Shown here: positions 34,907-43,677 of the stretch, one piece after another
Position numbering within the stretch: the first letter of the stretch is position 1
Layout of the letters: each line of letters starts with the position of its first letter
Assembly (NCBI GenBank): GCA_934650095.1
Contig: CAKUFT010000001.1
Coordinates: 1 to 64,000 of the forward strand
Length of the DNA: 64,000 nucleotides
Direction: 5' to 3'
DNA from: an uncultured Collinsella sp.
GTDB taxonomy: Bacteria; Actinomycetota; Coriobacteriia; Coriobacteriales; Coriobacteriaceae
Notes under the pieces: generated by a model
Told to the model about the DNA's origin: nothing
Databases searched by the model: none
The model's input: the letters and a program-made list of their open reading frames with translations, nothing else
Program-made: the position numbers and the translations under genes

Positions 34907-37519
34907 ATGGACGAGATTTTTGAGCATCTACTTCAAGATACCGACCGAGGGATCTCGATCAACCAGATTGTCAATCGCATCGTGTTTCCCAACCACGATA
35001 TCTGCATGCAGGCAAAAGCTGCCCTGGAGCGAGACTATGGCGAGTTCTGCTTTGCTACCGTGATCCCCGATTACGAGGACTTCCAGCACATGGATCCGAC
35101 CGACGCCACCAATGCCGCCCTGGAGACCTGCGGGTCCGACGGCGAAGAGGTCACCAACGTCGTCTGGGGCTACAACTCACTCCAATACGAGTACAACGGC
35201 ATCCCCTCGCTGGAGGTTGCCAAGACTATCTCCAAGATGATCGGCGTTCCCGTCTACTACGAGTACACCGATGCCGATGAGCTCGCTGCCGGCGCCGTGA
35301 TCGCCGATGCGCAGGGCGACAGCGTCTCGTTTGCAAACGTGGTCGACAAGAGCTGCTGGGTGTATTTCCCGGAGGGGTTCGACGGTGCCACCGACACCCT
35401 GTTCCGCTGCGGCATGGGAACCATGTCCATGCCCGACGGAAGCCAAAAGTACTTTGAGGACACCACCGACCCCATCATGCGTTCGTATGCGCAGCGCGGA
35501 AACGTGTCCCTGTACTTCGACTTCCTCAAGGACCAGTTTGGCGCCCAAGAGGAGCCCCAGGCAGAGTCCGATGCCCAGGCAGAGTCCGATGCCCAAGCAG
35601 AGTCCGATGCCCAGGCGTCGGGCAACGTCTACATATCCCAGGCCATGGGTGCGATGACGTTTCGTATTGTCTTTCCCAACCATGACTGCTGCGCATATAT
35701 CCGCGATGATCTCGACAAGTGCTTTGGCGGGTTCTCGCTCCAGGCGATTTGCGGTACGCCCGATAGCACGTTTGACTCACCCGATGAAGTCCTAAAGACC
35801 ATGGTGGGTCACGGAATCCCCGATGATGCAACCGATATCGAATGGGGTTATAACTCCGTGCGCTATCGCGTGGCGCACTCCGTGCCCAACGCCGTCGTTC
35901 TCGAGGCGCTCGTCCAGCACTACAGCATTCCGCTGTACGTCGAGTATTTCGATGAGTTTAAGCGAGCGACCGGCGCTGCCATTACGATCCCCGACATCGC
36001 AAACCCGACCGCATTCGTCCCCGGCACACTCGGCTGCAAAGAGCAAATGTACTTTGACCGCGGCAGTGATAACGAAGGCTACGTCGCACTTCGATGCGGC
36101 TACTGCCAGGCAGTCTCCGATGACGGCAAAACGCGCATTTCCTTTGTCGATGACCCTTCGCAGCCGGTCATGGCGGAAATGGCAGAGGAAGCATCGGTCG
36201 GAGTCTACGTTAGGCTGCTTAAAAAATTCGATTTTGAACAAGTTCTCCCCGCTGGATATCAGAAGCCGGCTTCTCGTCCCGCCGCAAGCTCCAAAAAGAA
36301 CGCCTCGACCTCCTCGGCAGAAAAATCGAAAATCAGCCTGTGGATGAACCCTATTGCAGAGAAGCATGTCTGGAACTCCCTCGATGCCTACGGCCAAAAG
36401 CAGGGCAAGCAAAATGACATGAACATGTTCTTTTTGGAGCCGCTCTATCGCGGCGGCGACCAGATCCGCGACCCATTTGGATTTGCCGCAGGCCGCAAGC
36501 CTATGCCGGCTTATGCAAGCCACCAGGCGCATCGCAAGGTTATCGACGCCGCCCTTAATACCGACATAGAAGTCGGCGCGCTTGTCGCAGGACTTCTCGG
36601 CCAAGACCTGCTGACATCCGAAGAGCTCAACGCGCTGCACCGCGACATCGAGCTCAAGGCCCAAGGCATAAGCGCCATTGCCACCGGAAGAGGTGCCGCG
36701 CTCGAGAGCCGTTGCGACTCGGTTTGCTACCTTATTGCAAAGCTCCGGAGCCATAACGGCGACAATAGCCAGCGCTTTATGATGTGGATGGCGGACACCG
36801 ACCAAGCCGTGCGCGTAAAGTTCTACGGCGAGGCGCCGGCAATCGGCGTGCCCTTTACGTGCCGCTTTAGCGTAGTGGAAAATGACGTCATTACGTACTG
36901 GATGCCCGTCGAGGGCGAGAAGGGCTTCTCTCGCTATAAGCAGATTCCCGAGGGAGGACGCATCGACGTCTCCGCGGCAAAGAGCGACTCCGCCGCCATG
37001 AGTGCCCTGCGCAAGGCCAACGCGATGTTCCTTAAAACGTGCGGACTCAAACAAACCGCGCCGTCCAAGACGCGCATGACCCCGGAACAGTCACAGCGCT
37101 TTAGCGAGCTGCGAGAGAAGCTGGATCGTAAGACGGGTTATGCCCTTACGGTGCTTTTCTCGCGCTGCGTACTCTGCAGCGCCGAAGCCGACCGATTCCT
37201 CGAGCTCATGGAGCGCGCCGCCGCTGCGCACGATCGCGGAGAGATGATCGACGTCGACGATACCGAGGCCGTGGAGCACAAGGCCATTTACATGGTTGGC
37301 TCAATTTCCGCCGAGGATGGCACGTGCCAGCTCTATAACCCCAACACCGCCAACTTTGAGGACTTTCGATTCCAGCCCAACCTGCTCGAAGACTTCCATG
37401 CCGACCTGCCCCGTATCGGCAGCTTTATCAACATTGCAACGAGCGCCGTTGAGTCGGATGCCATCGCTGCCTGGGCGGGCTATAACCCGGGCAACGCCCA
37501 ACGCTCCGCACGCTACTAA
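34907..37519 (+). CDS. Large cytoplasmic protein of unknown function with duplicated N-terminal domain
   Basis: An 870-residue protein without signal or transmembrane segment. Residues 20-215 and 245-445 are tandem copies of one domain: both contain (I/R)IVFPNHD, then a VxWGYNSxxY or IEWGYNSVRY motif, a hydrophobic IPVYYEY/IPLYVEY strand and an FRCGMG/LRCGYC element. They are joined by an AESDAQ hexapeptide repeat (35561-35620). The remaining 400 residues form further unrecognised domains, including a region that resembles a fold binding short motifs (MMWMADTDQAVRVKFYG). The ATG at 34907 has GAAGGA upstream. It is the first of a plus-strand run of genes (to 42492) facing the big operon. Confidence 0.78.
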   Translation: MDEIFEHLLQDTDRGISINQIVNRIVFPNHDICMQAKAALERDYGEFCFATVIPDYEDFQHMDPTDATNAALETCGSDGEEVTNVVWGYNSLQYEYNGIPSLEVAKTISKMIGVPVYYEYTDADELAAGAVIADAQGDSVSFANVVDKSCWVYFPEGFDGATDTLFRCGMGTMSMPDGSQKYFEDTTDPIMRSYAQRGNVSLYFDFLKDQFGAQEEPQAESDAQAESDAQAESDAQASGNVYISQAMGAMTFRIVFPNHDCCAYIRDDLDKCFGGFSLQAICGTPDSTFDSPDEVLKTMVGHGIPDDATDIEWGYNSVRYRVAHSVPNAVVLEALVQHYSIPLYVEYFDEFKRATGAAITIPDIANPTAFVPGTLGCKEQMYFDRGSDNEGYVALRCGYCQAVSDDGKTRISFVDDPSQPVMAEMAEEASVGVYVRLLKKFDFEQVLPAGYQKPASRPAASSKKNASTSSAEKSKISLWMNPIAEKHVWNSLDAYGQKQGKQNDMNMFFLEPLYRGGDQIRDPFGFAAGRKPMPAYASHQAHRKVIDAALNTDIEVGALVAGLLGQDLLTSEELNALHRDIELKAQGISAIATGRGAALESRCDSVCYLIAKLRSHNGDNSQRFMMWMADTDQAVRVKFYGEAPAIGVPFTCRFSVVENDVITYWMPVEGEKGFSRYKQIPEGGRIDVSAAKSDSAAMSALRKANAMFLKTCGLKQTAPSKTRMTPEQSQRFSELREKLDRKTGYALTVLFSRCVLCSAEADRFLELMERAAAAHDRGEMIDVDDTEAVEHKAIYMVGSISAEDGTCQLYNPNTANFEDFRFQPNLLEDFHADLPRIGSFINIATSAVESDAIAAWAGYNPGNAQRSARY
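35561..35620 (+). repeat. Tandem 18-bp repeat within the 34907 gene
   Basis: GCAGAGTCCGATGCCCAG is repeated about three times with minor changes, coding AESDAQ units in the linker between the two duplicated domains. Copy number may vary between strains. Confidence 0.8.
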
Positions 37520-37549
37520 AGAACGGCTAGCACAGCGAGAAAGCGTTTC

Positions 37550-37561
37550 TGTTGCGTAGCA
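37550..37561. promoter_or_regulatory. Auxiliary degenerate palindrome upstream of the 37710 promoter
   Basis: TGTTGCGTAGCA, two mismatches from consensus, 44 bases centre-to-centre before the main palindrome. No -10 lies at the 19-base distance in either direction, so it is not a promoter by itself and may be a second binding site. Confidence 0.45.
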
Positions 37562-37593
37562 TCGACCTCGGCGGTGTTCCGCACCGCCCACGA

Positions 37594-37630
37594 TGTTGCG
37601 CAACAGAATGTAACGCAGGCGGCCTAGTAT
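37594..37630 (+). promoter_or_regulatory. TGTTGCGCAACA-type promoter of the 37710 gene
   Basis: Palindrome at 37594-37605, 19 bases, then -10 TAGTAT (37625-37630). It probably drives 37710, the TrkA/RyR-like gene and the TIR gene together, because the later gaps are short. Confidence 0.85.
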
Positions 37631-37709
37631 GCGAAGTAACAGGCGCGCATAGGTCGGACGCATCAATCCGATCTTCGCGCGCAACACAAATCATCGCAGG
37701 GAGCACACC

Positions 37710-38981
37710 ATGGCGCGCGACACATCAAACGATCCGGTTGTTAACTTGCCGCTCGATTACAAGTTCGACGGCAACGGCAATATCATCCAAAAGGTCTTTT
37801 TTGGCGTAAATGCGGTATTCTGCCCTGTCTGGTACTGGTGGTACTTCAAAAGCAATCGCGACCCAAACTGGTGGGTCAGCGGCAGCGGCATGGACGGCTA
37901 CAACCCCGAGGAATGCGCCATCGAGTTCCAACGCCGCATGAACAACTTTACGCCCGAGGAAAGCTGCAACCTCTTTGAAGTCGCAAAGTATTGCGACCGC
38001 ATGACGGGCGTTACCGTCTTTGACGTCGTAAACGGGCGAAATGTAAACGAGCGACACTTGGATGACTACTACACCGGCTACGACCTTGGCATCGACGACG
38101 ATGACGAGGATGAAGAAGACGACGCAGGCATCGAGATGGAATTTGACGGGCGACCCGTTAGCCCCCAGTCGATGCGCGTATGCGACGAGGGTCCCTGCCA
38201 GTTTATGCTGCCGCCCGTTTTAAACTGCGGAACAGACGACGGTACCGGCTACGAAGTCGAGATTCCTCTGCGTGCCAAAACGACCAAGAGTGGCACTCCG
38301 CAAGAGCGGCTTGCGTTTTATGTCCCCGCCGACGTCGCCGTGCAGTGGTTCCGCGAGGTCACCGGCGAGCCACAGGCCGACTACCAGCTGTTCCAAACCG
38401 TTTGGATGGACCAGGCAAACCGACTCGAAAATCCGCACTTTGTCGACCACCTGTTTTCCTATGCGTTTTGGCAGGAGCGATTGCTGCGAATCCTGCACTG
38501 CACGTACAAGCGGGGCAAGGTGCAAAGCGTGCGCATCGTTGCCGATTACGAAGGCGATGCCGCCGAGTTTATTGGCAAGTACTATCCAGAGGTCGAAGTC
38601 ATCGGTCGTCAGGGCAATGAGAACGCCTTTGAAACGGGAGCCGCCTATCTGGTGGATCTAACGCTGGACTACGAATACAAGGGCGACAAGCTTGTCGAGA
38701 AAAAGACGTTCTCCGTCCTTGGCAGTTTTGGATGCGAATGGTATCGACTCTTTAGCGGCGACCCCGACGCCACCGTTGACGATTTCTATGCATGGTGCGA
38801 AACGGCCGATTCCTACGAGCCCTTACGACAGGCGGCAGAAACCGCCGGCGCAATCGTCCAGTACACCACCTACGGACTAAAGGGCAACGAGCTCACCAGC
38901 AAGCGCACCGAAGATCTCCAAGGCAGAACCAACGTCGAGATCAACGAAGCCGCCGAGCTGAAAGATCGCATGTTTACGTAG
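37710..38981 (+). CDS. Hypothetical protein with internal duplication
   Basis: A 423-residue soluble protein. An N-terminal segment (DYKFDGNGNIIQKVFFGV then WYWWYF) is echoed near the C-terminus (DYEYKGDKLVEKKTFSV then CEWYRLF), suggesting two related domains at about 15-120 and 310-420. Between them is a very acidic stretch (DDDDEDEEDD) and a middle domain. The ATG at 37710 has GCAGGGAG upstream. No family is recognised. The next gene begins 60 bases later, so it likely shares a transcript with the TrkA/RyR-like and TIR genes. Confidence 0.72.
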   Translation: MARDTSNDPVVNLPLDYKFDGNGNIIQKVFFGVNAVFCPVWYWWYFKSNRDPNWWVSGSGMDGYNPEECAIEFQRRMNNFTPEESCNLFEVAKYCDRMTGVTVFDVVNGRNVNERHLDDYYTGYDLGIDDDDEDEEDDAGIEMEFDGRPVSPQSMRVCDEGPCQFMLPPVLNCGTDDGTGYEVEIPLRAKTTKSGTPQERLAFYVPADVAVQWFREVTGEPQADYQLFQTVWMDQANRLENPHFVDHLFSYAFWQERLLRILHCTYKRGKVQSVRIVADYEGDAAEFIGKYYPEVEVIGRQGNENAFETGAAYLVDLTLDYEYKGDKLVEKKTFSVLGSFGCEWYRLFSGDPDATVDDFYAWCETADSYEPLRQAAETAGAIVQYTTYGLKGNELTSKRTEDLQGRTNVEINEAAELKDRMFT

Positions 38982-39041
38982 GCAGCAACAAACCCGGTCC
39001 CCGATATCCGTTCATCTCTAAACTCACAGGAGGTACCTACT

Positions 39042-41441
39042 TTGATTTCTCCAATCTGTTGGTTTGCGGCATTCCTCGTCGCTCTCGTCGCGCTCTGCTA
39101 TTCCATACACTTGGAACGGCACAACTATCAGCACAAGCTCTTTGGCTTCGAGATCAATTCCAACCGTCGTATCGTCGCCTTTGGAATTCTCGCTCTCGGC
39201 GCTTTTTGCTTATTCGCCCCCGTCACCTGGGCGCAGTGCTTTTCTTTCAATCTTGGCGAAGGCTGGGAGCCGGGAGCCTTCAACTTCATTAGCTGGGTTA
39301 TCACCAACTTCTTTACCGTGGGATGGACAACAACCATCCAGACCGGTCTCACCGATGTGACGTCAACCGTCTATGGCGCTATTCCCCTAGGCGGCGGTGT
39401 TGTCGGCCAGGTATTCAACCTGCTCTATTCGCTGCTCACACTCGCATACATCATCGCCCTCCCCGTTGAAATTGGCCTGTTTGCCTTCAACGCTGTTGCC
39501 ACGCGCCTCTCGGGCAGCGTTATCAAGCGTCATCTCAAGTACGCCGACCATGCAATTATCTTTGAGAGCGTCGACGCTAACACCGAGCTGCTCGCTCGCG
39601 ATATCGTCGACAACATCAAAAACGGGACGCTCAACAAGGGCAACAACAATGGCGACATCGTCCTCATCTTTTGCCTAGACAACGATGAAGACGGTGAACG
39701 TCAGCGTGTGCTGCGCAATCTCTGCCAGGGCTATGTGCGCTATGTGTTCACCGACACCGAGGCGGCAGACGTGCTTGCAACGATTGCAGCGCTGCACGAT
39801 ACAGCCAAGCACCTGGTTGCAGTCGACGTTGTCACGACGAGCGAAGAGACCGAGCACAACGTAAGTGCAACGATCGATATGATCGAAGCGATGCACAGGG
39901 AACCCCAGAGCGACGGCACACCCAGGATTACGCTCCATTGCACCCACAAGAACCCCGATGATGCCCAGATCTTCGATGCCATCAAAACCAACAAAGAGCT
40001 AACCTGCCTTCATTTGATCTCGCGCGTACAAGACGAGATCTACGATGTGCTCGAAGAAGCCCCGCTCTACAGCGTGCTCGAGCCTATCAATATTTCCGTC
40101 AATCCCAATCCTAGGCCTCAGAACCTCACCGTCCTCGTTGTCGGCGCAGGCGATTACGGCATGCAGGCTGCACGAACAACATTCTGGATGGGCCGCATGC
40201 CGGGCGTCCGCCTGAACATTGTGGTTGTCGACCCCAATGCCCGAGCAGTACTAGAGCGCGAAGCGGCTCGTTATCCCGAGATGTTTGGCGAAAGCTGCGA
40301 CGGTGAGCCCACCGTGCACTTCGTGGAAGCCGAGGCGCCCTCGATTGCAACTAATCGCCTTATTGCAGGCAGCGCTGTCACCGCACTGTACTACGATACC
40401 CAGAATAAGTGCGTGTCGTCCAAGACCGAAAGCGTGCTTATCCCCGATGACGCTCGCCTTTACGCCTTTGTGACCATGGGAGATTGCAGCCAAAATCTCT
40501 CGTACTCGCTCATGCTCCAGCGCAAGATCTTCAATCGCTTTGTTGATCAGGGCACACCGGATTACACCAAACAGCAGCCCGTCATCTGCCCCCATATCGA
40601 AAGCGAAGAGATTCTGGAGGCTCTCAGAAGCCTCGATAAGACCAATGGGGCCAGCGGGGGTGCTAATAACATCATGCATCCGTTTGGCGCTCGTAAAACG
40701 TTCTACACCTACAGCAACATCATCGACGACGAGCGCGAGCGTCTGGCTATTCAGCTTAATGCGGCATACGACCTTTGCTTTGATGGCTCTATCGAGAGTG
40801 ATTTCGACGCAACGCTGGCCGCTGATAAAGCTGTTGAAAGCTACAACGGAAAGGAATCCAACAAGAGTAGCAGCCGAGCTTCGGCGGCACATATCCCCTA
40901 CCGTTTCTGGGCACTTGGCTTTAGCGACGCCGACGTGGAGCAGGGATCCTTCGAGCATGCTTGGAGGGAGAAGCTGCAGGGCAAGGTCAAGCCGGCTTCG
41001 AATAACGACAACATTGCCAATGCGATATTAAGCTCCGTCGTTCCCGACGCAGCTACCAAAGCCGAGTTCGATGCCAGCGAGCAGAAGAACCGCGAGGAAT
41101 TCGCCCTTATCTGTCGTTTGGGTGACATGGAGCACGATCGTTGGCTTGCCTATTGCCGGGCAACGGGTATGACCGAACTGGGACACGGCACCGTCGAACA
41201 GGAACGCGAGCAGCGTATGCGTGCAGCAGCCGTCGATGCGTTCCTGAGCGGCAAGCACGACAAGAGTGGGGCCGAAGGCGTTCGCAAGTCCGACATCCTC
41301 ATGCGTCACGCCTACATGACACCCGACAACGACGTACTCGGCGCCCGCGGATTCTTGCTAGGCAAAAACGTCTACGCCTACGACCGAATCATCGTCGCCC
41401 TCTCAGCCCGCATCGCTAAGGGCAGCATTGTCAAAGACTAA
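39042..41441 (+). CDS. Membrane protein with TrkA-N-like NAD-binding region and RyR-like domain
   Basis: A 799-residue protein. Residues 1-155 hold about four hydrophobic helices resembling an ion-channel module. Residues 165-560 hold two RCK/TrkA-N-like nucleotide-binding regions; the second begins LTVLVVGAGDYGMQAAR (GxGxxG, about residue 365). Near residue 690 the sequence GDMEHDRWLAYCRATGM fits a RyR domain motif (EHxRW). The start is TTG at 39042, chosen for AGGAGG seven bases upstream. TrkA-N/RyR proteins with TIR neighbours have been described by genome mining as likely conflict or nucleotide-signal systems; the TIR gene follows here after 37 bases. Ligand and ion are unknown. Confidence 0.72.
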   Translation: MISPICWFAAFLVALVALCYSIHLERHNYQHKLFGFEINSNRRIVAFGILALGAFCLFAPVTWAQCFSFNLGEGWEPGAFNFISWVITNFFTVGWTTTIQTGLTDVTSTVYGAIPLGGGVVGQVFNLLYSLLTLAYIIALPVEIGLFAFNAVATRLSGSVIKRHLKYADHAIIFESVDANTELLARDIVDNIKNGTLNKGNNNGDIVLIFCLDNDEDGERQRVLRNLCQGYVRYVFTDTEAADVLATIAALHDTAKHLVAVDVVTTSEETEHNVSATIDMIEAMHREPQSDGTPRITLHCTHKNPDDAQIFDAIKTNKELTCLHLISRVQDEIYDVLEEAPLYSVLEPINISVNPNPRPQNLTVLVVGAGDYGMQAARTTFWMGRMPGVRLNIVVVDPNARAVLEREAARYPEMFGESCDGEPTVHFVEAEAPSIATNRLIAGSAVTALYYDTQNKCVSSKTESVLIPDDARLYAFVTMGDCSQNLSYSLMLQRKIFNRFVDQGTPDYTKQQPVICPHIESEEILEALRSLDKTNGASGGANNIMHPFGARKTFYTYSNIIDDERERLAIQLNAAYDLCFDGSIESDFDATLAADKAVESYNGKESNKSSSRASAAHIPYRFWALGFSDADVEQGSFEHAWREKLQGKVKPASNNDNIANAILSSVVPDAATKAEFDASEQKNREEFALICRLGDMEHDRWLAYCRATGMTELGHGTVEQEREQRMRAAAVDAFLSGKHDKSGAEGVRKSDILMRHAYMTPDNDVLGARGFLLGKNVYAYDRIIVALSARIAKGSIVKD

Positions 41442-41478
41442 ACTCACGAACCGTTCCACTGATCCAAAAGGAGCAAAC

Positions 41479-42492
41479 ATGCAAAGCGAAACGAAAACGC
41501 CTACCAACAAGACGCTGATTAAGGTTTTTATCAGCTATAAGCGTGATGACAACCTTTACAACCATCTCATTCGTGTCGTAAACAGAACCTTTGACCTGCT
41601 CAACAACAGTGAAAAGTACTATAAGGGCACAGATTTTGAAGCAGAGCCCTTTTTGGACTGCAACTCTATCGGATACGGCGAGAACTGGAAGACCAAAGTA
41701 GAGTCCTCTGTCAAAGACTCGGACATGCTACTTGCATTCGTGACGTCCAACTACATCATGAGCAAAGAGTGCCGACACGAGTACACCTACTTCAACGAAA
41801 TGAAGAATACCAAGAAGCAGCTCTGCATTCCCGTGTTCTGGAGCAAAAAGGACGAAACGGAGCTTAAGCTCAACCGATCCGACAGCAAAGAGTTCAACGA
41901 TTCCAATACTCAAAAAGACGCAAAGAAAGTTTGGGATGAGATCGTTGAATTCAACGGATTCGAGGGAGTCCTTCCCAGGCTGGTAGAAGTGCTGGCCAAA
42001 GCCAATGACTCAGATTATGACTATGTTGAAAGCTGCATAGCAACGTGGCTCGCCGACAAGATCTATAAGGTATCCGACCCCATTCTTTCTGGCGAAATCA
42101 ACAAAGAAGAGGACGAGGAGAACGAAGCGGATAAGATCGAGTCCGAAAAGATTGCTGGCATCGTACTCAAGGCGCAGTCTAAGGGCATCAAGGCGACTTG
42201 CATCTGCACGAATGACCACGCCTATATCGTAAAGGCGGGCAGCGAACTTGTCAGAGATTTGACAGCAACTTGCCCTGCCTCTGTTCCCAAACGTCGCGAG
42301 CTAGAAAAGGACGCGATCAACGAAGACTTTGTCCTCGTCAAAGACCTTGCGTTCAAGAGCCCTTCCGCGGCCTCGGCATTTGTACTCGGCCGAAGCAGCA
42401 ATGGAAAGGAAGACTGGAAGACCGAAGACGGAAAGAAGCTTGGCGAGCTGCTCAAGGAGGAAAAAGAGAAGGCAGCCGTTACCCAGAAATAA
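41479..42492 (+). CDS. TIR domain protein
   Basis: A 337-residue protein with a TIR domain at residues 13-165: it opens KVFISYKRDD and contains DSDMLLAFVTSNYIMSKEC followed by RHEYTYF, where the Glu after SxxC fits the catalytic position of NAD-consuming TIR enzymes. The C-terminal 150 residues are charged and unrecognised. The ATG at 41479 is preceded by AAAGGAG. It directly follows the TrkA/RyR-like membrane gene, and together they could form a sensor-effector pair. No transmembrane helix is seen. Enzyme activity is inferred, not shown. Confidence 0.85.
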   Translation: MQSETKTPTNKTLIKVFISYKRDDNLYNHLIRVVNRTFDLLNNSEKYYKGTDFEAEPFLDCNSIGYGENWKTKVESSVKDSDMLLAFVTSNYIMSKECRHEYTYFNEMKNTKKQLCIPVFWSKKDETELKLNRSDSKEFNDSNTQKDAKKVWDEIVEFNGFEGVLPRLVEVLAKANDSDYDYVESCIATWLADKIYKVSDPILSGEINKEEDEENEADKIESEKIAGIVLKAQSKGIKATCICTNDHAYIVKAGSELVRDLTATCPASVPKRRELEKDAINEDFVLVKDLAFKSPSAASAFVLGRSSNGKEDWKTEDGKKLGELLKEEKEKAAVTQK

Positions 42493-42497
42493 ATGAA

Positions 42498-42532
42498 GAG
42501 GCGGGGCTCAGAAAGTGACCGAGCCCCGCCTC
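42498..42532. terminator. Bidirectional terminator between the TIR gene and the big operon
   Basis: GAGGCGGGGCTC pairs perfectly with GAGCCCCGCCTC around an 11-base loop, followed by TTTTCGTT on the plus strand. It can end transcription from both sides; the opposing operon stops at 42586. Confidence 0.82.
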
Positions 42533-42585
42533 TTTTCGTTCGTTTACGGTTTTGCAGCAAGCAGTGTCCAACGCTTTAAAGGATC

Positions 42586-43650
42586 TTACTGCTCCTCTAG
42601 CGTCCAGCCCTTCTGGGTGCAGAGGTCACGTAGGGTTGCCACCAGGTCCGCGTTGGTGTTGCTGTCGACCACGATCTTGTCGATGTGATCAGCGGCAATG
42701 CTGAGCTTGGGGAACGAGTGGCTGCAACCCGACAGGTTGAGCTCGCCGACATTGCAGGTAATCTCGAGTGCGCCAAGAATGTCATCGTTCGAGAGATCAA
42801 TCTTCTCGACATCACCCTGGAGTCCCTGATCGACGGTGAAGAACATCAGGTTCTTAAGACCCGAGGCATCGATGGAATTGACGGCGCCCTTTAGACCTTC
42901 AATCTTAAAGGCGTTGAGCTTGGGGCAGACGCTCAGGTCGAGATCCTGGGTCGTCATGTCGCCAAACTTGAGCACCTCAAGTGCCTCGAGCTCGCTAAAG
43001 TCCGCACTCTTGGCGCTTAGGGTATTGATGCCGAGTGTATCGAGCTTGTCCAGCTTGCTGATGGGCGTAAAGTCCGTCACCTCGTCACTCACGACCAGCT
43101 CTGTGATGCGCTGGGTCTCTTTGGCGGTCAGCTGGCCATCGTCATCGTTATCGTAGTCGGCAAGCAGTCCGTGCAGGGTGTCGTCCGTAATCGCATCAAC
43201 GTCGACGAGCCCTTTTTCTTTCTTGGTCTCGGAGCCAGAGGCGTCAGTTGAGCTCGACTCTTTAGAGGCGCTCGACGAGGCTCCCCCGCCGCCCTGCACA
43301 TCACCAACGCCGCCAATCACGGCGAAGGCGGCAACGGCACCTATGACCACAACCGCCGCAAGCACTACCAGGGCGCGAACGCCTCCCAGGCGCGAGACGG
43401 CTTCGTTCGCACGCTCACCCGCCTGCCCGTTCGACTGCCCTGCGGGGCGGGGAATCCGGCCTGCTGTGCGGCCTGCAGCCTGTGGCGCCTGTCCGCTAGA
43501 TTGTTCGGTCGCCTGTCCGTTCGGACGCATATTCACTCGCACATCCGGCGTCTCGGCAGCGCGCCCATTAGCCGTGTCCGAAGGCCGCTCAGGCACACGC
43601 TGGGCCTGCTCCGCATCCCGCCAAGACATGTCGGGCTTAAAGTTCGCCAT
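42586..43650 (-). CDS. Single-pass membrane protein with EF-hand-like loop and leucine-rich-type repeats
   Basis: A 354-residue protein, last gene of the 14-kb operon. Residues 1-90 are a cytoplasmic Gln/Gly/Pro-rich region, followed by one transmembrane helix (ALVVLAAVVVIGAVAAFAV). The external part has an EF-hand/dockerin-like loop (DYDNDDDGQLTAKE) and then repeats of leucine-rich type (ALEVLKFGDM, LNAFKIEGL, GALEITCNV). The C-terminus ends KGWTLEEQ. The ATG at 43650 has GTGAGGAGAAG upstream. It is a clear paralogue of the preceding gene product (43678), with the same domain order and a C-terminus ending in MEQQ/LEEQ. Confidence 0.78.
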   Translation of the reverse strand: MANFKPDMSWRDAEQAQRVPERPSDTANGRAAETPDVRVNMRPNGQATEQSSGQAPQAAGRTAGRIPRPAGQSNGQAGERANEAVSRLGGVRALVVLAAVVVIGAVAAFAVIGGVGDVQGGGGASSSASKESSSTDASGSETKKEKGLVDVDAITDDTLHGLLADYDNDDDGQLTAKETQRITELVVSDEVTDFTPISKLDKLDTLGINTLSAKSADFSELEALEVLKFGDMTTQDLDLSVCPKLNAFKIEGLKGAVNSIDASGLKNLMFFTVDQGLQGDVEKIDLSNDDILGALEITCNVGELNLSGCSHSFPKLSIAADHIDKIVVDSNTNADLVATLRDLCTQKGWTLEEQ

Positions 43651-43677
43651 ATTGCTTCTCCTCACTTGAGCGCAGCG

